Below are positions 7,967-16,483 of a stretch of DNA of 43,959 nt, piece by piece. The stretch is from the NCBI GenBank assembly GCA_049578545.1, contig JBAUMF010000034.1:1-43959 (forward strand), in the 5' to 3' direction. This stretch comes from DASQBT01 sp049578545 (GTDB taxonomy: Bacteria > Pseudomonadota > Gammaproteobacteria > Burkholderiales > Thiobacillaceae). The notes below the pieces were generated by a model. It was not told the origin of the DNA. It did no database searches and was given only the letters and a program-made list of their open reading frames with translations. Each line of letters opens with the position of its first letter. Position 1 is the first letter of the stretch. A program made the position numbers and the translations under genes.

Positions 7967-8767
7967 ATGTCTGAGCGCATGCCCGTCGTCTTCGTGTCAC
8001 ACGGTGCGCCCGATGCCTTGCTGAAGGCACCGGATGCGGTGAACTGCTGGCGCGAGATTGGCCAACAGCTCTCTCTTCCATCAGGGATTCTAGTGGTATC
8101 GGCACATTGGGAGTCAGGCCTGCCAACAGCTAGCCTGTCCGGCGCGCCGGAAACCATTCACGACTTTGGCGGATTCCCGGTCGCGTTGTACCGTATTCAG
8201 TACCCTGCGCCGGGTGCGCCGGCGCTCGCCGAACGGGCCGTGTCGCTGTTGGCCGATGCCGGTGTGGCAGCGGATCTGCATCCCGACCGCGGGTTGGATC
8301 ACGGCGCCTGGGTGCCGCTGTCGGCAATGTTTCCGCAGGCCAACGTGCCGGTCACCCAACTCGCACTGGCGCGCAAGGGTGGCCCGGCTGCTCATTTCGC
8401 ACTCGGTCACGCGCTTGCACCGCTGCGTGATGAGGGCGTGCTCATCCTTGCTTCCGGTTCAATCACGCATAATTTCGGCTGGCTCGATTGAAATGCGGAT
8501 GGCGAACACACGCCGTTGCCACAGGCCCGGCAGTTTACCGAATGGGTTGCCAACCGTCTGGCTGCGCAGGATGTTCAGGCCATTCTCGCCTATCGCTCCA
8601 AGCCTTATGGCGCAGAGGCTCATCCAGCCGAAGAACATTTCCTGCCGCTGTTCGTTGCCTTGGGTGCAGCGAGCGGGGATCTACCGCAACGCTATCAACC
8701 CCGATTTGCGTATGGGGGACTGGCCATGGATGCCTACCTTTGGCGGGATCGGCAGGGGCAAGCTTGA
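7967..8767 (+). pseudogene. 4,5-DOPA dioxygenase extradiol-like (LigB/YgiD family), nonsense mutation
   Basis: The reading frame encodes a full LigB-type class III ring-cleaving dioxygenase of about 266 residues but is interrupted by TGA at 8489-8491. Family features before the stop are HGAPDALL, SAHWES, DHGAWVPL and SGSITHNF. After the stop the same frame continues with NADGEHTP and AEEHFLPLFVALGAA, which carries a conserved histidine of the metal site. The family usually reads DW at this point, so one TGG to TGA change explains the break. The start is ATG 7967, with GGAG 6 bases upstream. A truncated product would lack the C-terminal part of the active site. Confidence 0.82.
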
Positions 8768-8920
8768 ACCGGCAAATCGGTAGCACTTCAAACTGTCTTG
8801 CCCACCGCCAGCAAGGAGATGACTCCATCGCATTGAATTGAATCGACAGAAGGAGATTTCGGAATTCACACGAAATACTCTACGAATTGAATGTTTCAGC
8901 ACCTTTTATAGGAGATCGAC

Positions 8921-9471
8921 ATGAGCCAATATCCCATTGCCGTTATCGTTGGCAGCCTGCGCCAGGATTCTTTCAACCACAAGCTGGCGAACACCATTGT
9001 GAAACTGGCGCCCCCGGAGTTCCTGTTCAAGCAGGTGCAAATTGGCAATCTGCCGCTCTACAACCAGGACCACGACGGGAATCCCGCCGATTCCGTCAAG
9101 CAGTTGAAGGCCGCAATCACGGCGGCACGAGGACTGTTTTTCGTCACCCCTGAATACAACCGCTCGATCCTGGCGTGCTCAAGAACGCGATCGATCACGC
9201 GTCGCGCCCCTATGGCCAGAGTGTCTGGGCGGGCAAGCCCGCCGGGGTGATGGGCAGTTCGATCGGCGCCAACGGCACGGCCATGGCGCAACAGCATTTG
9301 CGCAACATTCTCGCTTACCTTGACGTTCCCACACTTGGCCAACCCGAAGCATTCATCCAGATGAGGGATGGGCTGTTTGACGAGGCAGGCAACATTGGAG
9401 AAGGAAGCAGGAAATTCATGCAGAACTGGATGGATCATTTTGCTGCCTGGGTGAGAAAGCACACCGATTGA
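8921..9471 (+). pseudogene. NADPH-dependent FMN reductase (flavodoxin-like), frameshifted
   Basis: The first frame (8921 to about 9168) encodes the flavodoxin-like N-terminus, with the FMN phosphate loop GSLRQDSFNHKLA and the PEYNRSI motif. The second frame (from about 9169 to 9471) continues with GVLKNAIDHASRPYG and the C-terminal helices (GSIGANGTAMAQQHLRN). Restoring one C in the ATCCTGG at 9167-9173 (ATCCCTGG) would give a continuous family sequence of about 184 residues. A good ribosome site (AGGAG) precedes the ATG. Such enzymes reduce quinones, azo compounds or chromate; the actual substrate cannot be told. Confidence 0.82.
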
Positions 9472-9593
9472 CGCGGTAAAGAAAAGATCAGATGCATGGT
9501 ATCCGTCGGCCTTCTTGACCAATGGATGGATGCGCCTCGGTTCACGGGAGGACTCGACCCGACCTTCGAGCCAAGAACAAAGGAGTTACGATC

Positions 9594-10151
9594 ATGTTTA
9601 CCTTCAATAGGACACACAGCCTGCGAATGTTTACTCAAGCGTTCATCGTCATGATGGCATCCGTTCTGGCGACAGCTGCCTCGGCAGAGTCGGAACTGGC
9701 CCGATACAAGACCGCGGAGAAAATTGCCAAGTCTCACATAGCGACTTTCGACACGTTGGATTTTGATGTCTTCACCAACCAGAAGTGGGATCGGCTGCAC
9801 GAGAGTCACTCCAAGGATGTCGTCGTGCATTGGCCAGACGGGCATGTGACCAAAGGCATCGAGAGACACATCGCTGACTTGAAGGCGATGTTCGTGTATG
9901 CCCCGGACACGCGAATCCAGGAACATCCAGTCAAGATCGGCTCGGGCGAGTGGACGAGTGTCATCGGCGTGATGCAAGGCACTTTCACGAAACCCATGCC
10001 CACGGCTGATGGAAAGACGATTTCGCCCACTGGCAAGCCGTTCAAACTGGTGATGGCCACCATTGGCCATTGGAAGGGTGGCGTAATGGATGAAGAGTAC
10101 TTGTTCTGGGATAACCAGACGTTCACCAAGCAGATTGGGCTCGGGCAGTGA
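9594..10151 (+). CDS. Secreted SnoaL/NTF2-like protein
   Basis: The 185-residue protein has a signal peptide (about 1-28, hydrophobic MFTQAFIVMMASVLATAASA with a likely cut after ASA). The mature domain has the SnoaL-like pattern of a small alpha+beta barrel: HIATFDTLDFDVFTNQKWDRLHESH, then a conserved WPDGHVTKGIERHIADLK and EEYLFWDNQTFTKQIGL at the end. The start at ATG 9594 is supported by AAAGGAG 8 bases upstream. It follows the broken FMN reductase by about 120 bases. The family includes polyketide cyclases and many uncharacterised stress proteins, so no reaction is assigned. Confidence 0.75.
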   Translation: MFTFNRTHSLRMFTQAFIVMMASVLATAASAESELARYKTAEKIAKSHIATFDTLDFDVFTNQKWDRLHESHSKDVVVHWPDGHVTKGIERHIADLKAMFVYAPDTRIQEHPVKIGSGEWTSVIGVMQGTFTKPMPTADGKTISPTGKPFKLVMATIGHWKGGVMDEEYLFWDNQTFTKQIGLGQ

Positions 10152-10275
10152 CGCCGATTCCCAACCAACTGCGCAAGAAAATGAAAGGGCTCACTCTACA
10201 TAGCGCAATCATTGGACGAAACAGCAGTTCGCTTAATTGACCGGCCTGCTTCCCCTCACAGGGAGCCTGACTTCG

Positions 10276-10968
10276 GAGAAGACAAATCGCAGAAAAGATC
10301 GTTCAGGGTATCGATTTGTTGCCTGAAACCAGCCGGTCAAGCAGCTGTTTGTTTTGCTACATCGCGTGGGCGCGAACTCATCTGACCTGGTACCGCTGGC
10401 GAACAAGCTCAGGGAGGCTTTTCCAAATGCCGGGTTTCTGCTTCCGGACGGCACAGTCCCATTCGACGGCGGCGGTGGTGGCAGGCAATGGTTCTCGCTT
10501 ACGGGCGTGACTGAAGAAAACCGGGCCTCGCGCGTTGCTGCCGCTATCCTGACCCTGCATGCCTTGGTGCGGGAGGCCAAGGATCGCTTCAATGTGTTGC
10601 AGTCGGACACGGCGCTTGTCGGATTTTCTCAGGGCGCTATCATGGCGCTCGAATTCAGCATCATTCATGATGGTGGCTTCGGAAGGGTCTTGGCATTTTC
10701 TGGCCGGATTGCGACGCTTCCAGAAGAGGCGCCCGATTTAACGACATTGCACTTGCTGCATGGTGAAGACGACCAAGTAATTTCGGTAGAACATGCGTAC
10801 GCTTCTAATGAAAGCATATCGAGCTTACACGGCGACGCCACGCTGGATGTTGCATCATCTGTGGGTCACGAAATCCAAGCGGCTCTTTCCGCCCGTGCTA
10901 TTGATCGACTGCAGACCTGTATTCCGTTGCGCACCTGGAAGCGGCATTGGATGGTGCTCAACGCATGA
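10276..10968 (+). pseudogene. Carboxylesterase/phospholipase of the YpfH type, degraded
   Basis: From about 10327 the frame encodes an alpha/beta hydrolase close to the YpfH family. The nucleophile motif GFSQGAIMALE is present, then LLHGEDDQVI and a C-terminal His in SVGHEI, so the Ser-Asp-His triad is visible. The N-terminus is damaged: an in-frame TGA at 10324-10326 separates GYRFVA from NQPVKQLFVLLH in one and the same frame, and no ATG or GTG lies between. The oxyanion-loop motif normally written HGVG reads HRVG. Near 10936 the loss of one G would explain why the C-terminus diverges from the family. A short product from TTG 10354 is conceivable but would lack the first strand. Confidence 0.65.
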
Positions 10969-11001
10969 CTCATAGGGGCTTACCCTTATGGATTCGCCGC
11001 G

Positions 11002-11154
11002 ATGCGCATCCTCAGGCTTGACCGGCTCAGACCGCGCGAACTTGCAGGTGCCAGCGAGGAATTTACCCTAGCTGCTGCCGTGCAAAACCTGCGACGCATG
11101 GCCAGGTTGATCGAACAAGGACCGCCCATTCACAGGACAGGTGCGCCTGCATGA
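11002..11154 (+). pseudogene. Transposase C-terminal remnant (IS5/IS1182-like)
   Basis: A 50-codon frame reads LRPRELAGASEEFTLAAAV followed by QNLRRMARLI, which matches the very C-terminal signature of IS5/IS1182-type transposases (GASEEFTLAATAQNLR). No upstream DDE domain is present, so this is a 3' relic of an insertion sequence. It abuts the end of the degraded hydrolase, suggesting that an insertion or deletion joined them. Confidence 0.6.
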
Positions 11155-11532
11155 AGCAAGAACACATGAATCGACAGAAAAACCGGGTAGCTAGCCGGGG
11201 GCACGCCTTGCAATAGGCCATGCCCAACAATTCCAACATTGGCCACAGATGAATGCGACTGCAACACCGGGTTTTCAACAGAAAACAACATGGTTCAGTC
11301 ATTGGCCATTCGCTGGCGCCACTGGCTCCTGCGGGGCACCTCAGATCGTCCAGATTACCCGGGCTTTAGTTTTGAAACCAACGCGATGTTACAAATGTGT
11401 GAATGGCGAGATAGGTAGGCGTCACGCGTAACTGAGCATCGAACATGGCAACTGAATTGTCCACAGATAGTGTGGATAACTGTAGTCAAAACAAGCTCAA
11501 ATATAAACGATGTATACGGTTTATTATGTTGC
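11155..11532. other. Non-coding stretch with no convincing gene
   Basis: No frame here has a ribosome site or family-like sequence. It contains the DnaA-box dyad (11457-11479) followed by AT-rich DNA (about 11495-11530) with an imperfect palindrome ataaac...gtttat around 11502-11523. The left part may be residual IS DNA behind the transposase remnant. Confidence 0.5.
11457..11479. promoter_or_regulatory. Inverted pair of DnaA-box-like sites
   Basis: ttgtccaca (11457-11465) and tgtggataa (11471-11479) face each other with a 5-base gap. The second is a perfect TTATCCACA box read on the minus strand; the first differs by one base. AT-rich DNA follows on the right. The arrangement would suit a DnaA-dependent control region or an old replication origin, but two boxes alone are weak evidence. 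Confidence 0.45.
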
Positions 11533-11676
11533 CTAAAGTGTGGGCGTGTTCTTCAGGTCTCCACTGGTGAACGGATACTCGACGAGCCGACCATGACCGG
11601 TTGAACCGGCAACGATCTGGCACTCGTCTGGAAAGATTCCAAGGTTCACGTCAAGGCCCTTGGCAGGCGCGCCGAG
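11533..11676 (-). pseudogene. Orphan coding fragment, unrecognised
   Basis: On the minus strand a 47-residue open stretch between two stops reads like the real C-terminus of a protein: KGLDVNLGIFPDECQIVAG, then STGHGRLVEYPF. It has no start codon with a ribosome site and no matching upstream frame, so it is probably the leftover 3' end of a deleted gene. I do not recognise the family. Confidence 0.35.
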
Positions 11677-11897
11677 TCAGTTGCAGACGTTCGCCTTGGG
11701 AATCCGGAAATCCAGCACGGCTGACCGTTTTGGCGGATTACTCGAGATCGCAGTTGTCATCCGTAATGAACGCTTCTGGTAGCATGCCTGGTACTTGAAC
11801 GATGGGCGTTGAGGCAACGCCAAGCGCTCGGCTGGCGTTTAATGAATGATGACGTTTGTTGCAGCAGCAGCCAAAGCGATGCCGCAGGAGTAGTCCA

Positions 11898-12413
11898 ATG
11901 ATGATTCGCCTAGTTGCCACGGTTCTTCTTATCCTTGGTGTGCCGTATGCGCAGGCACAAAGCCTTAATGGCTACGTTGTCGGTATTTCAGATGGTGACA
12001 CCCTGACTCTGCTTGTCAATTGGCAGCAACACAGAATTCGAATTGCGGGTATTGATGCACCGGAACATTTCCAGGCCTACGGCAACAGGTCCCGAACCAA
12101 CCTGTCCAAATACGCATTCCATCAAGATGCCAAGGCCGATTGCTACAAGAAAGACATTTATGGCCGCGAGGTGTGCAAGATATGGGTAAAGTCCTATCGC
12201 TGTTCTGCTTGCGGCACGACGCTGGACCTCGGTTTGACGCAGGTTACCGATGGCATGGCATGGTGGGACAGGAACCATGCGGGCGAGCAATCACAAGAGG
12301 ACAGGCAACGTTATGAGAGCGCTGAAACGATGGCAAAACTCCGACGTCTTGGCTTGTGGGCAGATGCCAAACCTATACCGCCTTGGGTGTGGCGTCATAC
12401 TTTGACCCCGTGA
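11898..12413 (+). CDS. Secreted thermonuclease-type (SNase fold) nuclease
   Basis: A 171-residue protein with a signal peptide (about 1-20, ending YAQAQ) and a staphylococcal-nuclease fold. The catalytic set is visible: the calcium/DNA motif VVGISDGDTLTLL, then HRIRIAGIDAPE, which supplies one Arg and the Glu, and IYGREVCKIWV, which supplies the second Arg. The start at ATG 11898 has AGGAG 8 bases upstream; an ATG follows directly. Family members hydrolyse DNA and RNA and occur often on plasmids and islands. It is intact and is the last gene of the accessory block. Confidence 0.85.
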   Translation: MMIRLVATVLLILGVPYAQAQSLNGYVVGISDGDTLTLLVNWQQHRIRIAGIDAPEHFQAYGNRSRTNLSKYAFHQDAKADCYKKDIYGREVCKIWVKSYRCSACGTTLDLGLTQVTDGMAWWDRNHAGEQSQEDRQRYESAETMAKLRRLGLWADAKPIPPWVWRHTLTP

Positions 12414-12463
12414 GACGATGGGTGGCAGGTCATCTGCTCCAGACAGATTGCCGCACTACCTGT

Positions 12464-13258
12464 TCATTTGTATACAGTTGGTTCTGGAACTGGACCAAAC
12501 ACTGCATGGGTCACCAGGTTTTTGCCGTCCCATTGATGCAACAGGAAGCCTCCGGGCTCGAGGGTCCAGGCCAGGGGGGCATCGGGTCGGGAATCGAGAT
12601 GAATCTGATGAGCAGGGCTGGGACAAATGCAAGCCGGTAGATTTGCCCACCGGGTAAAGGCGGTGCGATGCACATGACCACAGCTAAGCCCGATGACGTG
12701 GTAGTGCTCGGACAACACATCAGCCAGGGCCCGGGCATTGGCAAGCTTGATCCGATCCATGCCTGGAATGCCACAATCAAAAGGCGGGTGATGCAGGATG
12801 ATCAGGCAGGGCGTCTTATGAGAGTTCAGCGTGTCATGCAGCCAGTTCAGCCGGTCGCTGCACATCCAGCCGCTTTCCTTGCCCTCATCCAGGGTGTCCA
12901 GACAAATCAGGTTCAGGGTGGGCAATTCGACCAGGTATTGCAAATGGCCAGCCGCAGCGGCGGGCAACGCAGCCGTGCCACCAAAGACTGTTCTCATGCC
13001 TTCACGCAAATCATGGTTGCCTGGCATGACGACATAGGGCATGGCCAGACGTGCCAGCAGGCCTTTGAGATGCAGGTATTCGCCCACGTTTCCTGTTTCA
13101 GCGAGATCGCCACTGGCAATGGCAAGCTGAGGACGGGCTGGCAAGCTGTTGATGCGCTCGACACATGAAGCGAGGCAGGCGGCTGTATCAACGCGGCCTT
13201 CCACCAATTGACCGTCCAGTCTTAGATGAATGTCGCTGATCTGGGCGATCAGGATCAT
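12464..13258 (-). CDS. cpdA: 3',5'-cyclic-nucleotide phosphodiesterase (metallophosphoesterase)
   Basis: The 264-residue protein has all the metallophosphoesterase blocks of the CpdA/Icc family in order: ISDIHLR (about 6-12), ASGDLAETG (about 48), PGNHDLR (about 79), IILHHPPF (about 155) and GHVHRT (about 195). These bind the two-metal centre that cleaves cAMP to AMP. Whether cAMP is the real substrate in this organism is not shown by the sequence. Its ATG overlaps the stop of the upstream acetyltransferase-like gene by 4 bases (ATGA), so the two form an operon. Confidence 0.88.
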   Translation of the reverse strand: MILIAQISDIHLRLDGQLVEGRVDTAACLASCVERINSLPARPQLAIASGDLAETGNVGEYLHLKGLLARLAMPYVVMPGNHDLREGMRTVFGGTAALPAAAAGHLQYLVELPTLNLICLDTLDEGKESGWMCSDRLNWLHDTLNSHKTPCLIILHHPPFDCGIPGMDRIKLANARALADVLSEHYHVIGLSCGHVHRTAFTRWANLPACICPSPAHQIHLDSRPDAPLAWTLEPGGFLLHQWDGKNLVTHAVFGPVPEPTVYK

Positions 13259-14391
13259 TCCGTTTCTCCTTGCTTGTATGGCCCTTCCATCTCACTGAGG
13301 TAATTTTCCACTGCGCGGCCCTCCCTTGAGAGAAAATTGCCGACGGCCCTGCGAATGCGCTGATCTGATAACCAGTGCCATGAATGGGTAATGACGGGGA
13401 GAAACCCGCGGGAAAGCTTGTGCTCACCCTGTGCCCCGCCTTCAAATACCTTGATGCCTTGATTGATGCAGTATTCCATACCTTGGTAATAACAGCTTTC
13501 AAAGTGCAGGCCAGGAACAAATTTCAGTGCACCCCAGTAGCGGCCGTAAAGCCGTTCGCTGTCGATCATGTTGAACGCCGAGGCAACCGGCGTTCCTTCC
13601 TGATAGCCGACAATAAGCAGCAGGTGTTGTGGAATGCTGTCAGCCAGCCGATGAAAGAAATCAAGGTTCAGATATGGAGTTGAATGGTGGGTGCGGTAAG
13701 TGTGTACATAACAGCGGAAGAAGAAGTCCCAGTCTTCTTCCCGTATATCCTTTCCTTGATTGATTTCGAAACGTAGTCCCGCAGCAGACACCTTGCGCCG
13801 TTCCTGACGGATTTTCTTGCGCTTGTCATGGGTGAGTGTTTCGAGAAAATCCTCAAACCGGGCATAACCGGGATTGGACCAGTGAAACTGATAGCCCTGG
13901 CGTTGCATCAAACTGAAATCCTTCAACGCATGATCTCCGTCTTCGTCCGGGAAGAGGCAATGGAAGGACGACACTCCGGCTTCCCCGGCAAAGGACAGGG
14001 CTAACCGGATTAGCTGCGAACGATCATGATCAGTTTCCGCCAGGAGCCTGCGACCCGGCACCGGGGTAAACGGTATTGCGCTCAGCAGTTTTGGATAATA
14101 GGGCAGACCGAGTTGCTCATAGGCATTGGCCCAGGACCAATCAAAAACATATTCTCCGTAGGAATGTGTCTTGAGATACAGTGGCATGGCGCCGACCAGG
14201 GCGTTCTGCCGCCATAGGGTCAGGTGCCTCGGCAGCCAGCCGGTTTGGTCCCTGACGCTGCCGCTTGCTTCCAGTGCGTGCAGGAAGGCATGCTGAAGCA
14301 TGGGTTGAGGGCCGGCCAGCCGGTTCCATGAAATTGGTGGAATTTGATCCATGCCGCTGCAAAAGCGCGCTTCCGTCGCTTCTAAATCCAA
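13255..14391 (-). CDS. GNAT/FemAB-like acyltransferase (DUF482, COG3146 type)
   Basis: The 378-residue protein matches the DUF482 family, which has a peptidogalycan/FemAB-like double GNAT fold. Recognisable strings are GAMPLYLKTHSYGEYVFDWSWANAY, SSFHCLFPDEDG, DKRKKIRQERRKV and the C-terminal FEGGAQGEHKLSRGFLP. I chose the TTG start at 14391 because GGAGG lies about 7 bases upstream; the next ATG (14352) has no such site. It is the first gene of a two-gene minus-strand operon with cpdA and is divergent from sucC with about 50 bases between. The substrate is unknown. Confidence 0.8.
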   Translation of the reverse strand: MDLEATEARFCSGMDQIPPISWNRLAGPQPMLQHAFLHALEASGSVRDQTGWLPRHLTLWRQNALVGAMPLYLKTHSYGEYVFDWSWANAYEQLGLPYYPKLLSAIPFTPVPGRRLLAETDHDRSQLIRLALSFAGEAGVSSFHCLFPDEDGDHALKDFSLMQRQGYQFHWSNPGYARFEDFLETLTHDKRKKIRQERRKVSAAGLRFEINQGKDIREEDWDFFFRCYVHTYRTHHSTPYLNLDFFHRLADSIPQHLLLIVGYQEGTPVASAFNMIDSERLYGRYWGALKFVPGLHFESCYYQGMEYCINQGIKVFEGGAQGEHKLSRGFLPVITHSWHWLSDQRIRRAVGNFLSREGRAVENYLSEMEGPYKQGETE

Positions 14392-14441
14392 CGGATTTCC
14401 TCCAGAATGTTAGTTCTAATTGAGTTTACAGTTACCAGCCC

Positions 14442-15602
14442 ATGAATTTACATGAGTTTCAGGCCAAACAGCAGCTGCGTGATTTTTCTATAAGCACTCC
14501 CCGAGGGGAAGTGGCATCCAGTGACACTGATGCGCGCGCCGCCGCTGAACGTTTGGGTGGCCAGGCCTGGGTGGTGAAGGCGCAGGTTCATGCGGGGGGA
14601 CGCGGCAAGGCCGGTGGCATCAAAATCGCCAACAGTCTTGATGAAGTGCGCAATATTGCCGCGTCGATGCTGGGCAAGAGGCTGGTGACATACCAGAATG
14701 CTCCGGATGGGCAGCTGGTCAGACAGTTGCTGGTGGAAGAAACTCTGGCGATCGATCGTGAGCTGTATTTCTCCATGCTGGTGGATCGTGAACTCGATCG
14801 CATCGCTGTGGTTGCGTCTGCATCCGGCGGCATGGATATCGAGGACGCGGCCCAGGCCAGTCCGGAAGCAATACTGAAGGCATATTGTGACCCGATCAAT
14901 GGGCTCATGCCGTATCAGAGTCGCGAACTGGCTTTCGGTCTGGGGTTGAGGGCCGAAGCTTTTCAGGATTTCTGCATACTGCTGCCGCGGCTGTATCGCC
15001 TGTTCAAGGAGAGCGATCTCTCGCTGCTCGAAATCAATCCGCTGATCGTTACGAAAGACAATCGCGTGTTGCCGCTCGATTGCAAAATGAGTTTGGACGA
15101 CAACGCGCTCTATCGGCATAAGGAGCTGGCTGAACTCAATGACGTTAGCCAGATCGACGCCAAGGAGGTTGCCGCGCACGAGGCAGGAATCAATTACATT
15201 GCGTTATCCGGAAACATCGGCTGCATGGTCAACGGAGCCGGGCTGGCCATGGCCACCATGGATTTGATCAAGCTGCACGGTGGCGAACCAGCGAATTTTC
15301 TGGACGTAGGCGGGGGCGCGACGGCAGAAACCGTATCCAAAGCGTTCAAGATCATCCTTGCTGATGCCAATGTAAAGGCAGTGCTGGTCAACATCTTTGG
15401 CGGCATCATGCGCTGTGACATCATCGCGGATGGAATCATCACGGCGATTCGTGACGTCGGCGTGCAGATACCCGTGGTGGTCAGACTGGAAGGGACCAAC
15501 GTGGATTTGGGCAAGCAGAAACTCAAGGAGAGCGGCCTCGCAGTGATCACTGCCGACGATCTGACTGACGCAGCCAGGCAAGCAGTGAAGGCAGTGGCAT
15601 GA
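14442..15602 (+). CDS. sucC: Succinate-CoA ligase (ADP-forming) beta subunit
   Basis: The beta subunit carries the ATP-grasp domain and the site where the phosphohistidine transfers phosphate to ADP in the TCA cycle. The 386-residue length and the N-terminus MNLHEFQAKQQL are standard. ATP-grasp elements are visible as VKAQVHAGGRGKAGGIK (about 45-61) and LLEINPLIVT (about 194-203). The C-terminal CoA-ligase domain has GCMVNGAGLAMATMD and FLDVGGGA, and ends in the usual VNIFGGIMRCD. The stop overlaps the sucD start by 4 bases. No clear ribosome site is seen before the ATG. Confidence 0.97.
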   Translation: MNLHEFQAKQQLRDFSISTPRGEVASSDTDARAAAERLGGQAWVVKAQVHAGGRGKAGGIKIANSLDEVRNIAASMLGKRLVTYQNAPDGQLVRQLLVEETLAIDRELYFSMLVDRELDRIAVVASASGGMDIEDAAQASPEAILKAYCDPINGLMPYQSRELAFGLGLRAEAFQDFCILLPRLYRLFKESDLSLLEINPLIVTKDNRVLPLDCKMSLDDNALYRHKELAELNDVSQIDAKEVAAHEAGINYIALSGNIGCMVNGAGLAMATMDLIKLHGGEPANFLDVGGGATAETVSKAFKIILADANVKAVLVNIFGGIMRCDIIADGIITAIRDVGVQIPVVVRLEGTNVDLGKQKLKESGLAVITADDLTDAARQAVKAVA

Positions 15603-16483
15603 GTATTCTGATCGACAATAACACCAAGGTCATCTGTCAGGGTTTCACCGGTAAGCAGGGCACCTTTCACTCAGAGCAGGCCATTGCCTACGGTACCAAA
15701 GTGGTGGGCGGCGTTACACCCGGCAAGGGTGGGCAAACTCATCTCAACCTGCCAGTTTTCAACACGGTGCGCGATGCGGTAAGGGAAACGGGCGCCAATG
15801 CTTCAGTGATTTACGTGCCTGCTGCATTTGCGGCAGATTCAATTCTTGAAGCAGCGGATGCGGGGATCGACGTGATCGTTTGCATCACGGAGGGCGTGCC
15901 GGTGCTGGACATGCTGAATGTGAAAGCTGCACTCAAGGCAACAGGTAGCAGACTCATTGGACCGAATTGTCCCGGGATCATCACTGCGGGAGAGTGCAAG
16001 ATTGGCATCATGCCCGGCTTTATTCACCAAAAGGGCAAGGTGGGTATCGTGTCGCGTTCAGGAACCCTAACCTATGAAGCAGTATTCCAGACCACGCGGC
16101 TTGGGCTGGGACAGACAACCTGTGTGGGCGTCGGCGGCGACCCGATCAAGGGGCTGGATTTTATCGACTGCCTGGAAATGTTTGAGGCCGATCCACGAAC
16201 TGAAGCCATCATTATCGTGGGCGAAATCGGCGGAACGCGTGAGGAAGAGGCGGCGGAATATATCAAGAGTCATGTCAGTAAACCGGTTGCCGCATACGTT
16301 GCCGGCCTGACTGCGCCAAAGGGCAGGCGCATGGGCCATGCGGGTGCCATTATCGCGGGAGGCACAGGAACAGCTGAGGCCAAGATTGCAGCACTGGAAA
16401 AGGCCGGAGTTGTTGTAGCGAGAAGTCCGGCAGGGATAGGCGATGCCACGGTCGAGGCAATAACAGGAATGGCCGTCCGATGA
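15599..16483 (+). CDS. sucD: Succinate-CoA ligase (ADP-forming) alpha subunit
   Basis: The alpha subunit binds CoA and carries the phosphorylated histidine. The 294-residue protein starts MSILIDNNTKVICQGFTGKQG with the Rossmann CoA-binding loop. IGPNCPGII (about 120) is conserved, and the active-site histidine lies in GHAGAIIAGG (about 247). It overlaps sucC by 4 bases and nadE by 4 bases, so stoichiometric, coupled translation is likely. Confidence 0.97.
   Translation: MSILIDNNTKVICQGFTGKQGTFHSEQAIAYGTKVVGGVTPGKGGQTHLNLPVFNTVRDAVRETGANASVIYVPAAFAADSILEAADAGIDVIVCITEGVPVLDMLNVKAALKATGSRLIGPNCPGIITAGECKIGIMPGFIHQKGKVGIVSRSGTLTYEAVFQTTRLGLGQTTCVGVGGDPIKGLDFIDCLEMFEADPRTEAIIIVGEIGGTREEEAAEYIKSHVSKPVAAYVAGLTAPKGRRMGHAGAIIAGGTGTAEAKIAALEKAGVVVARSPAGIGDATVEAITGMAVR

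Noticed and set aside
8489..8491. Selenocysteine at the in-frame TGA of the dioxygenase-like gene
   Set aside because: The family has Trp rather than Cys at this position and no SECIS-like hairpin is evident directly downstream, so a TGG to TGA mutation is simpler.
10233..10610. Minus-strand frame of 125 codons opposite the hydrolase remnant
   Set aside because: The plus strand carries clear alpha/beta-hydrolase motifs; the minus-strand product has low complexity and no ribosome site.
3947..12413. Direct repeat of the tRNA-Thr 3' end as right boundary of the accessory block
   Set aside because: I looked for the last 15-20 bases of the tRNA near 11-12.5 kb and found no copy, so integration at tRNA-Thr is not demonstrated.
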